Positions 36,669 to 44,094 of a DNA stretch of 64,000 nucleotides are shown here, piece after piece; position 1 is the stretch's first letter, and each line of letters starts with the position of its first letter. The notes under the pieces are model-generated. The model saw only the letters and a program-made list of their open reading frames with translations, was not told where the DNA came from and did not search any database. The translations under genes and the position numbers were made by a program. This stretch comes from Histidinibacterium aquaticum (lineage in GTDB: Bacteria; Pseudomonadota; Alphaproteobacteria; Rhodobacterales; Rhodobacteraceae), in contig NZ_VYQE01000004.1 of assembly GCF_008710275.1 (NCBI RefSeq), forward strand, positions 479,863 to 543,862. Reading direction: 5' to 3'.

Positions 36669-37852
36669 TCCTGTTCCTCCACGTTTGCGCGTCTGAAGGG
36701 GCCGTAGCCCGTGAGGATCTCGATCTCCTCGCCCACGGCCCGGCGTTCCGCCTCGAGGTAGCGCGAGACGGCATCGCGAAAGCCCGGATCTCCGATCCAG
36801 TGCAGCGAATGGGTGGTGACCGGCAGGTAGCCCCGCGCGATCTTGTGCTCGCCCTGCGCGCCGGCCTCGACGGTCTCGAGGCCATGCGCGATGGCCCAGT
36901 CGATGGCCTGGTAGTAGCAGAGCTCGAAATGCAGGCAGGGGTGATGCTCGACACAGCCCCAGTACCGCCCGAAGAGCCTGCGCCGCCCGATGAAGTTCAG
37001 CGCCCCGGCGACCGGCTGCCCCTCGCGGATGGCGAGGCACAGAAGGATGTCGTCGCGCAGCGCCTCCTGCGCGATGTCGAAGAAGGCCCGCGTCAGGTAG
37101 GGCTGGCCCCACTTCCGCGCGCCTGTGTCCTGGTAGAAGCGCCAGAACCAGTCCCAGTGCTCCGAGGTGATCTGGTCGCCCGTCAGCGAGACGATCTCTC
37201 CGCCGAAGTCCTGCGCCTGCTTCCGCTCCTTGCGGATGTTCTTGCGCTTGCGGCTCGACAGTTCCGCGAGGAAGGCGTCGAAGTCCGCGTAGCCCCGGTT
37301 CTGCCAGTGATACTGCTGCGTCATCCGGTGCAGCAGGCCCATCTCCTCGCCCGCCTTGGCCTCCGCCTCGGTGCAGAAGGTTGCGTGGAGCGTGGCGATC
37401 CCGTTGTCGGCGGCGAGCTGCACCCCGCCCTGGACCAGCGCCGCCATGCCCTCGGCATCGTGACCCTCCGCCGTCAGGAAGCGGCGGCCCGTCGCGGGGG
37501 TGAAGGGCACCGCGATCTGCAGCTTCGGATAGTAGTCGCCGCCCGCGTTCTCGTAGGCATGGGCCCAGTTGTGGTCGAAGATGTATTCGCCCTGGCTGTG
37601 GCTCTTGGCATAGAGCGGGGCCGCCGCGATGGCCTGGCCGTCGCGTCGCGCGACAAGGTAATGCGGCTCCCACCCCGTGCCCCGGCCGACCGAGCCGGAC
37701 TGCTCCAGCGCCAGCAGGAAGCGGTGTGTCGTGAACGGATCCTCGGGGCGGCCGCCGTCGGCGCATTCGGGCGCGGCACAGGAATCCCACTCCGCCGGAT
37801 CGACGTCGGAGAGGCTTTGGTGTGCGGTGATCTCGATGGCGCTGCCGTCCAT
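36665..37852 (-). CDS. peptidogalycan-type GNAT-fold protein (DUF482/COG3146)
   Basis: A 395-residue protein. [52 protein letters not shown] and the C-terminal [19 protein letters not shown] and [17 protein letters not shown] match the DUF482 family, whose second half is GNAT-like (FemABX-related). The activity is unknown, possibly aminoacyl or acyl transfer. ATG 37852 is used; the 3' end overlaps phhB. Confidence 0.88.
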   Translation of the reverse strand: MDGSAIEITAHQSLSDVDPAEWDSCAAPECADGGRPEDPFTTHRFLLALEQSGSVGRGTGWEPHYLVARRDGQAIAAAPLYAKSHSQGEYIFDHNWAHAYENAGGDYYPKLQIAVPFTPATGRRFLTAEGHDAEGMAALVQGGVQLAADNGIATLHATFCTEAEAKAGEEMGLLHRMTQQYHWQNRGYADFDAFLAELSSRKRKNIRKERKQAQDFGGEIVSLTGDQITSEHWDWFWRFYQDTGARKWGQPYLTRAFFDIAQEALRDDILLCLAIREGQPVAGALNFIGRRRLFGRYWGCVEHHPCLHFELCYYQAIDWAIAHGLETVEAGAQGEHKIARGYLPVTTHSLHWIGDPGFRDAVSRYLEAERRAVGEEIEILTGYGPFRRANVEEQE

Positions 37853-37883
37853 GGGTCCTCAGGTGGCGCGTCCGCCGGGGCGG

Positions 37884-38648
37884 TCAAGTCCGCGGCCGGT
37901 AGCCTTCGAAGGTGATCGCGTCGACGTGTTGTCGCGCCTGTCGCTCGGCCTCCTCGGAGCGCACCGTCCAGCACAGGATCGCCGCTCCGCCGTCGCGCAG
38001 CCGCGCGAGGCGATCGGAGTTCGCGTCCTCCGCCCGGTGGCTGACGAAGGAGGCGCCGACGGTCTCGAAATCCGGGATCTCCCGCAGGGCGTCGCGCCGG
38101 GCCTGCGGGATCGTCGGCCAGTCCTCCGCGTCGAACCGGCAGGTGGTGAGGCCCCGGGGGACCTCCGGCGCGAGCCTCTGCATCTCGGCCATGCTGTGGG
38201 GGTTGAACGACATCACGGCCACCGGACCGGGATACCGCGACAGGGCCCGGGCGACCGCCTTTTCCAGCGGACCCACCTTTGGGCCGAGCGCGCCGTCCTG
38301 GTCCTTGATCTCGACCAGCACCGGCACGCGGCCCGCCACGAGCTCCAGGATCTCGGTCAGTGTCGGGATGCCCTGCCGCGGAGCGCTCCCGGCCAGGGTG
38401 AGCGCGCCGAGTTCCGCCGCGCTGCGCCGCGCCACGGGCCCCTCGGCCCCGGTCAGCCGTTCCAGCCCGTAGTCGTGAAAGACCATCGCCTCGCCGTCGG
38501 CGGAGAGCTGGACGTCGATCTCGATCCCGTAGCCCGCGTCGATGGCGGCCTGGACTGCCGCCCGGCTGTTCTCGATCACGCCATTGGCGACGTCGTGCAG
38601 CCCACGATGGGCGAAGGAGCGGGCGGTGAAGCCGGGGGGCAGGGTCAT
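37884..38648 (-). CDS. glycerophosphodiester phosphodiesterase
   Basis: A 254-residue TIM-barrel GDPD protein. AHRGLHDVANGVIENSRAA provides the first His, IEIDVQLSADGEAMVFHD the acidic pair and the second His, and VLVEIKDQ a further metal ligand. Such enzymes hydrolyse glycerophosphodiesters to glycerol 3-phosphate and an alcohol. No signal peptide is seen, so it is likely cytosolic. The ATG overlaps the RidA stop by four bases. Confidence 0.92.
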   Translation of the reverse strand: MTLPPGFTARSFAHRGLHDVANGVIENSRAAVQAAIDAGYGIEIDVQLSADGEAMVFHDYGLERLTGAEGPVARRSAAELGALTLAGSAPRQGIPTLTEILELVAGRVPVLVEIKDQDGALGPKVGPLEKAVARALSRYPGPVAVMSFNPHSMAEMQRLAPEVPRGLTTCRFDAEDWPTIPQARRDALREIPDFETVGASFVSHRAEDANSDRLARLRDGGAAILCWTVRSEEAERQARQHVDAITFEGYRPRT

Positions 38649-39109
38649 GCCAGCTCGAAGATCCCCTCGATCTCGACCGCCACGCCCATCGGCAGCGCGG
38701 CGACGCCCACGGCGGAGCGCGCGTGGCGGCCGCGGTCGCCCAGCAGTTCGACCATGAGGTCCGAGGCGCCGTTGACGACCTTGGGCTGGTCGGTGAATTC
38801 CGGCGTCGAGTTGACGAAGCCCGTCAGCTTCACGACCTTCGCGAGCTTCGAGAGGTCGCCGCCGCAGGCTGCCTTGACCTGCGCGAGCAGCAGGAGCGCG
38901 CAGTCCCGCGCGGCCTCCGCGCCCGCCGGGACCTCCATGTCGGCGCCGAGCTTGCCGGTCACCAGGCTGCCGTTGCGCATCGAGACCTGCCCGGAGACGT
39001 GCAGCAGCGCGCCGCTCTGCATGTAGGGCACGTAGTTCGCCGCTGGTGCCGCCGCCTCCGGTAGGCTCAGTCCCATCTCCGCCAGCTTCGCCTCGATCGC
39101 GTCGTTCAT
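38645..39109 (-). CDS. RidA family enamine/imine deaminase
   Basis: A 154-residue protein, longer than E. coli RidA and of the YjgH/COG0251-like branch with an N-terminal MNDAIEAKLAEMGLSLP. LHVSGQVSMRNG, ALLLLAQVKAACGGDLSKLA and GRHARSAVGVAALPMGVAVE carry the conserved active-site Arg. It probably removes reactive enamines from PLP enzymes. First gene of the RidA-GDPD-DUF482-PhhB-MscS run. Confidence 0.92.
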   Translation of the reverse strand: MNDAIEAKLAEMGLSLPEAAAPAANYVPYMQSGALLHVSGQVSMRNGSLVTGKLGADMEVPAGAEAARDCALLLLAQVKAACGGDLSKLAKVVKLTGFVNSTPEFTDQPKVVNGASDLMVELLGDRGRHARSAVGVAALPMGVAVEIEGIFELA

Positions 39110-39167
39110 GCTCGTCTCCCTCTGTTTCGCCGCGAGACTATGCGCGGCGGTCGGGGGCGAAAAGCCC

Positions 39168-40442
39168 TCACGGGGCGCGAAAGGTCCGGGCCGCGTGGTC
39201 GGTGAGGGGTTGCAGAAGGTAGGCGAGCGGCGCGCGCGGCCGCGTGGGAAAGACGACCTCGGCAGGCATGCCCGGCCTCAGCGCGATCCCGGCAGGGAGG
39301 CGGTCGGTCCAGCCCTCGTCGAGCGCCACCTCGGCGCGGTAGTGCGGGGGCATGTCCTGGGTCGTGACCGGCGCGGCGGAGAGCGTCACGAGGGTGCCCG
39401 CCAGTTCCGGAGAGAGCGCGCCGTCGAGGGAGAGGAGACGGACAGTGGCCCGCTGGCCCGGGGCCACCTGGTCGATGTCCTCCGGCCGGATGCGCGCGGT
39501 GACCCCGGCAGGCGGCGTCTCCGGCACGACGACCATGGCGCGCTCGCCGGGGCCGAGGACGGTTCCCGGCGTGGGAAGTTCGGGTGCCTGGACGTGTCCG
39601 GCGACGGGCGCCCGCAGCATCGCCGCCGCCATGCGGCGGAGAAGCTCCCGCCGCCGCGCCTCCAGTTCGGCCTCCGGTGCGCGGAGCTCGCGGAGTCGCG
39701 CCAGCGCCTCCTCGCGGGGTCGGTGCCGCAGCGCGGCCCGCTGGCCCTCGATATCCGTAAGCCGCCCCTCCGCCTCGAGACGCACCGCGGAGAGTTCGGC
39801 CAACCGGCCCGTCAGTTGCGTCGTCTCGATCTCCAGCGCGGTCACCCGCGCCGTCTGGGCGAGCCCGCGCGCCTGCAGGCTGCGCTGATTCGACAGGACC
39901 TCTTCGAGCAATTCGCGCTGGCGCAGGATCGCGGCGCGCTGGCTCTCGATCCGGTGGAGTTGCCCGGTGATCTGTTCGCTACGGCTTGAGAGCCGCCCGG
40001 CCTCGGTCGCCTGCCGGTCGCGTCGCGCCGAGAAGAGCTCTCTCTGGCGTTGCTTGAGATCGGCAGCCTCCCCGAGCCTGTGGTCGAAGCGGATGCCGGA
40101 GGCCCGGTCACGCTCGGCTTCCAGCCGCCCGCGTTCGGCCAGAAGCCCGAAGAGCCGCGCCTCCACCCCCGCGAGTTCTGAGCGCAGCTGGGCGTCGTCA
40201 ATGCGAAGCAGAGCCTCGCCCTCCGCCACCAGCGTCCCGTTGCGCACGAAGACCTCGACCACGACCCCGCCCTCGGCATGCTCGACCGCGTGCCACTCCG
40301 TGGCGACCTCACCCGGGGCCACGACGGCGCCGGAGATACGGGTGAAGGCGCCCCAGCTTCCCGCGCCGCCGATGACCACCGCAAGGACCAGCAGGACGAG
40401 CCGCGTCGGCCCGCGCAGGGAATAGGCGGAGGTGCCGCTCAT
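39168..40442 (-). CDS. HlyD-family type I secretion membrane-fusion protein
   Basis: A 424-residue periplasmic adaptor. One N-terminal membrane helix (LVLLVLAVVIGGAGSWGAF), a lipoyl-type beta motif (VVVEVFVRNGTLVAEGEALL), a long coiled-coil of about 180 residues rich in Arg and Glu, and the second lipoyl half (LRAPVAGHVQAPELPTPG) give the HlyD/PrtE architecture. It should link the inner-membrane ABC protein to an outer-membrane TolC channel. It overlaps the ABC gene by four bases. No substrate or TolC gene is nearby. Confidence 0.92.
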   Translation of the reverse strand: MSGTSAYSLRGPTRLVLLVLAVVIGGAGSWGAFTRISGAVVAPGEVATEWHAVEHAEGGVVVEVFVRNGTLVAEGEALLRIDDAQLRSELAGVEARLFGLLAERGRLEAERDRASGIRFDHRLGEAADLKQRQRELFSARRDRQATEAGRLSSRSEQITGQLHRIESQRAAILRQRELLEEVLSNQRSLQARGLAQTARVTALEIETTQLTGRLAELSAVRLEAEGRLTDIEGQRAALRHRPREEALARLRELRAPEAELEARRRELLRRMAAAMLRAPVAGHVQAPELPTPGTVLGPGERAMVVVPETPPAGVTARIRPEDIDQVAPGQRATVRLLSLDGALSPELAGTLVTLSAAPVTTQDMPPHYRAEVALDEGWTDRLPAGIALRPGMPAEVVFPTRPRAPLAYLLQPLTDHAARTFRAP

Positions 40443-42139
40443 CGCGCTGTGGCCGAGCGGAGCCCCGGCCCGCCGGGGCGATCGAGCACCTCGCGCAGGA
40501 CCTGCTCCCGCGGGCCGAGCGCGCGGACGCGGCCGCCGTCGAGCGCGAGCAGCAGGTCGCATTCCTCGATCGCGCCGGGGCGGTGCGCCGTGACCACGAC
40601 GCAGGCGCCCGCCGCCTTCAGCTCGCGGATCGCCGCATTGAGCGACCGGGTCCCGGCATCGCCCTGGTGCGCGTTCGGCTCGTCGAGGATGACGAGGGCC
40701 GGGTCGCCGTAGAGCGCCCGGGCAAGCCCGATGCGCTGCATCTGTCCGCCCGAGAGACCGGGCCCCGTTCCGCCGATCCGGGTGTCGTAGCCCTCTGGCA
40801 TACGCAGGATGAACTCGTGCGCCCCGGCGGTGCGCGCGGCCCGCGACACGGCGTGATCCTCGGCGTCGGGGGCGAGCCGGGCGATATTTTCCCGCACCGT
40901 GCCCTCGAACAAGGCGACGCGCTGCGGCAGGTATCCGAGGCAGTCGCCCGGCGCGTCGTCTCCGTATCGCGACAGGTCCACGCCACCGAGGCGAACGCTG
41001 CCGGAGGCGGGGCTCCAGGCCCCGGCGAGCGCCTTGGCGAGCGCCGACTTTCCGGAGCCGACCGGGCCGATGACACCCAGCGCGCGGCCCGGGGCAAGGC
41101 GAAACGAAACACCGCGCAGCGCCGGTTCGGTCCGGCCGGGAGGGACGACGCTCAGCCCCTCGATCACCAGCGGACCACGCTTCGGGGGCGGGTGCCGACG
41201 CCGCGGCTCATTCTCCGCCAGCAGCCGCGCCAGCCGGTCGCGTGCCTCCTGTGCCTGCTGCACGAGGCTCCACTGCCCCAGGATCGTCTCGACCGGCATC
41301 ATCGCTCGGCTGAGCAGAATCGACCCGGCGATCATCGCGCCCGGCGAGAGTTGCTGGCGGAGCACGAGCCAGGCGCCGAGCCCCAGCATGGCGGATTGCA
41401 GGATCAGCCGAACCGTCCGCCCGGTGGTTCCGTAGAGCCCGTTGACCTCCGCCGCCTGCGTGGCGGTCGCGAGCGCCTCCGCACGATACGCGGCCCAATG
41501 CGCCTCCGCCGAACGCGCCATGCCCAGTGCCTGCACGACCTCGTGCTCCTCCCGCAGCCGGACGCCGCGGCGGTCCGCTTCGCGCCCCAGCGCCTCCGCG
41601 CGGGTCAACAGCCCGAGGCTCGACCGCCGGTTGGCCGCGGTCAGGGCGAGCGCCGCGACGGCACCGCCCACCGCCAGCGCACCGAGTAGCGGATGGAGCA
41701 GAAAGATCGCCCCGAGGAAGAGCGGCACGAAGGGCAGGTCGAACCCCGCCGTCATCACCGGGGAGGCGATCAGCCGGCGCAGCGCCTCCAGGTCCGGCGG
41801 GCCCCCGGGGCGGGGCTGCCGGAGGACCGCCCGGAAGACGCGACCGTCGAGCCGGGCCTGCATCCGGGCCCCGGCGCGGACCATTATCCGTCCGCGCGCC
41901 CCGTCGAGCAGGCCCATCATCGCGTAGAGGAAGAGCGCCAGTCCGGAGAGCGCGACCAGCGTCTCGACCGAGCCGGACGACAGCACGCGGTCGTAGACGT
42001 TGAGCATGTAGACCGGCCCGGTCAGCATCAGCAGGTTCACCGCGAGGCTGACGAGCGCCACCGTGCGGAACGCGCCCCGATCCTCGCGGAGAGCGGCGCG
42101 CAGCCTCTCCCGGCCGCGGCGGAGGTCCTCCTGTGCCAT
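40439..42139 (-). CDS. type I secretion system permease/ATPase (PrtD/HlyB-like)
   Basis: A 566-residue fused ABC exporter. The N-terminal membrane domain has about five to six helices (SLAVNLLMLTGPVYMLNVYD is the PrtD signature). The ATPase domain has Walker A GPVGSGKSALAKAL, the Q-loop, signature LSGGQMQRIGLARAL and Walker B LVILDEPNAHQ, then the switch VVVTAHRPG. The N-terminal C39-like domain is absent, as in the protease-secretion (PrtD) subgroup. The substrate is unknown. Confidence 0.94.
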   Translation of the reverse strand: MAQEDLRRGRERLRAALREDRGAFRTVALVSLAVNLLMLTGPVYMLNVYDRVLSSGSVETLVALSGLALFLYAMMGLLDGARGRIMVRAGARMQARLDGRVFRAVLRQPRPGGPPDLEALRRLIASPVMTAGFDLPFVPLFLGAIFLLHPLLGALAVGGAVAALALTAANRRSSLGLLTRAEALGREADRRGVRLREEHEVVQALGMARSAEAHWAAYRAEALATATQAAEVNGLYGTTGRTVRLILQSAMLGLGAWLVLRQQLSPGAMIAGSILLSRAMMPVETILGQWSLVQQAQEARDRLARLLAENEPRRRHPPPKRGPLVIEGLSVVPPGRTEPALRGVSFRLAPGRALGVIGPVGSGKSALAKALAGAWSPASGSVRLGGVDLSRYGDDAPGDCLGYLPQRVALFEGTVRENIARLAPDAEDHAVSRAARTAGAHEFILRMPEGYDTRIGGTGPGLSGGQMQRIGLARALYGDPALVILDEPNAHQGDAGTRSLNAAIRELKAAGACVVVTAHRPGAIEECDLLLALDGGRVRALGPREQVLREVLDRPGGPGLRSATAR

Positions 42140-42272
42140 GCGCGTCCAATCGCCATCTTCCGATCAAGTCCGGTGGATGTATTGACATGAGGCGGTAAAT
42201 CTTCTGTTTCACGGGAATGTCGGCGCCGACGCGCGCCCCCGCGAAACCCACCTCAGCCGGAAGGCGGTTCAC

Positions 42273-43070
42273 GTGACGCATTCCCTCAGTTCCGCCCCCC
42301 GCAAAGTGCTCCGGGTGCTGGCCCCGCTCGCCCTCGCGCTGACGGCGGCCTGTACCGCGCCGCAGTCGGGCGCGGAGTTCAACGATCCCTACGAGTCGGT
42401 CAATCGCGACTGGCACGCCTTCAACAAGGGGCTCGACCGGGCCGTCCTGCGGCCGGCCAGCCGCCTGACCGAAGCGGCGCCCGACGGCAGCTACGACTGG
42501 GTGGTGAACTTCTCGGACAACGCGAGCCTGCCGGGCATGGTGGTGAACAACGTGCTGCAGGGCGACGGCCAGGCGGCGGCGCAGAACACCATGCGATTCA
42601 TCATCAACACGACGATCGGTATGGGCGGCCTGGTGGACTGGGCCGGCGACATGGGCCTGCCCGAGCAGTCGTCGGACTTCGGCCAGACGCTCGCGGTCTG
42701 GGGCGTGCCCGAGGGCGCCTACCTGGAGCTGCCGCTTATCGGCCCCTCGACCGAGCGCGACGCCGTGGGCGAGGTCGTCGACCTTGTCTTCAACCCGCTC
42801 GACAGCGTCGGCACCGACGCGCAGCTGCGCTACTCCACCGCGGCGCGGGCCGGCGAGATCGTCGTGGAGCGGGGTGATTTCGGCAATACCTACGACGAGA
42901 TTCTCTACGACAGCGCGGACAGTTACGCACAGACACGACTGCTTTACCTGCAGAACCGCCGGTTCGAACTTGGCGAAGAGGCCGGGGAGACCCAGATAGA
43001 TCCCTACGCCGCCGATCCATATGCCATCGATCCCTACGCCATCGATCCCTACGAGGAGCTGCCCCAATGA
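42273..43070 (+). CDS. mlaA: MlaA/VacJ outer-membrane lipoprotein
   Basis: A 265-residue lipoprotein from GTG 42273. The lipobox is LTAACTAP, then NDPYESVNRDWHAFNKGLDR, FSDNASLPGMVVNNVLQGD, RFIINTTIGMGGLVDWA, LPLIGPSTERDAVGEVVD and DFGQTLAVWGVPEG, all standard MlaA motifs. It removes mislocalised phospholipids from the outer leaflet. The C-terminus holds a DPYA(A/I) repeat run. The mlaC gene overlaps it by four bases; mlaFED are not in the window. Confidence 0.95.
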   Translation: MTHSLSSAPRKVLRVLAPLALALTAACTAPQSGAEFNDPYESVNRDWHAFNKGLDRAVLRPASRLTEAAPDGSYDWVVNFSDNASLPGMVVNNVLQGDGQAAAQNTMRFIINTTIGMGGLVDWAGDMGLPEQSSDFGQTLAVWGVPEGAYLELPLIGPSTERDAVGEVVDLVFNPLDSVGTDAQLRYSTAARAGEIVVERGDFGNTYDEILYDSADSYAQTRLLYLQNRRFELGEEAGETQIDPYAADPYAIDPYAIDPYEELPQ

Positions 43071-43663
43071 CCCGAGAGCCCGGACGCCGTCTCTTCCTCG
43101 CCTCCGGCGCCGCCGCGCTGGGCGCGACCGTCCTGCCGATGCCGGCCTTCGCCGTGACCACGTCCCAGGCGCGGTCCATGGTCGACGGCCTCGTGGCCGA
43201 GGTGAACCAGGTTATCGCTTCCGGCGTCTCCGAGGCGCAGATGATCGACCGTTTCGCGCAGATCTTCGACCGCTACGCCGACGTGCCGACCATCGCGCTC
43301 TATGCCCTCGGGGCCGACGCGCGGGTGGCCACGCCGCAGCAGCGAGAGCAATTCACGCGGGTCTTCCGGCGCTACATCGCGCAGAAATACGGCTCGCGCT
43401 TCCGCGAGTTCATCGGCGGCGAAGTCGTGGTCGAGGACGCGCGCGTGGTGAACAACTTCGTCGAGGTCCAGACCACCGCCTACCTGCGCGGCGAGGATCC
43501 CTTCCGCGTGGACTTCCACGTCTCGGACCGGTCGGGTCGCAACGCGTTCTTCAACATCATCATCGAGGGCGTGAACATGCTGCTCTCCGAGCGGACCGAG
43601 ATCGGCGCGATGCTCGACCGCCGGGGCGGCAACATCGACGCGCTGATCGCCGACCTCTCGTGA
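43067..43663 (+). CDS. mlaC: MlaC-type phospholipid-binding protein with Tat-like signal
   Basis: A 198-residue periplasmic lipid carrier. The N-terminus MTREPGRRLFLASGAAALGA has a twin-arginine-type motif (RRLFLAS) followed by a hydrophobic stretch. The mature part has FAQIFDRYADVPTIALYALG, REQFTRVFRRYIAQKYGSR and VVVEDARVVNNFVEV, typical of the MlaC/Ttg2D family. It should shuttle phospholipid between MlaA and the inner-membrane MlaFEDB complex. Its stop overlaps the next start (GTGA). Confidence 0.93.
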   Translation: MTREPGRRLFLASGAAALGATVLPMPAFAVTTSQARSMVDGLVAEVNQVIASGVSEAQMIDRFAQIFDRYADVPTIALYALGADARVATPQQREQFTRVFRRYIAQKYGSRFREFIGGEVVVEDARVVNNFVEVQTTAYLRGEDPFRVDFHVSDRSGRNAFFNIIIEGVNMLLSERTEIGAMLDRRGGNIDALIADLS

Positions 43664-44031
43664 GAGGACTGCTCCTGAGCCTCGCCCTCCTGCCCGGGCT
43701 CGCGTCGGCGCAGGGCTACGACGGCACCTACCGCCAGTCGGCCAACGCGGACTGCGGCCTGATCGGCGTGGACGGCGGCGCGGTGCGGATCGAGGACGGC
43801 ATCTTCTACGGCGTCGGCATGGAATGCCGGATGACCCAGCCGGTCAATATCGTCGACATGTCGGCGGATCTCTTCACCCTGGAGTGCTCCGGCGACGAGG
43901 GTGAGCTCTGGACCGAGCGCGTCATGCTCATGGACGCGGCCGAGGACGACGGGCTCTTCATGATCTGGGACGGCTACGCCTTCCGCTACGATCGTTGCAC
44001 CCACCCGGTCGCCGAGGTCGCCGAGGACTGA
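43660..44031 (+). CDS. small exported protein with four cysteines, function unknown
   Basis: A 123-residue product from GTG 43660, with GTGA overlap of the mlaC stop, so it is coupled to mlaC. A signal peptide (LLLSLALLPGLASAQ) is followed by a mature domain with four Cys (NADCGLIG, GMECRMTQ, TLECSGDEG, RYDRCTHP), enough for two disulfides. No known family is recognised. The context suggests a periplasmic partner of lipid transport, but this is inference. Confidence 0.75.
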   Translation: MRGLLLSLALLPGLASAQGYDGTYRQSANADCGLIGVDGGAVRIEDGIFYGVGMECRMTQPVNIVDMSADLFTLECSGDEGELWTERVMLMDAAEDDGLFMIWDGYAFRYDRCTHPVAEVAED

Positions 44032-44066
44032 GCGCCAGGGCGTCAGTCGGACCAGACGAAAGAACG

Positions 44067-44088
44067 AGGGGCGCCGATTGACGCCCCT
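44067..44088. terminator. bidirectional terminator hairpin after the mla genes and PBP1A
   Basis: AGGGGCG (44067-44073) pairs with CGCCCCT (44082-44088) across an 8-base loop. TTTCGCTTT follows on the plus strand, and CGTTCTTTCG follows on the minus strand. It sits between two convergent genes. Confidence 0.75.
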
Positions 44089-44094
44089 TTCGCT

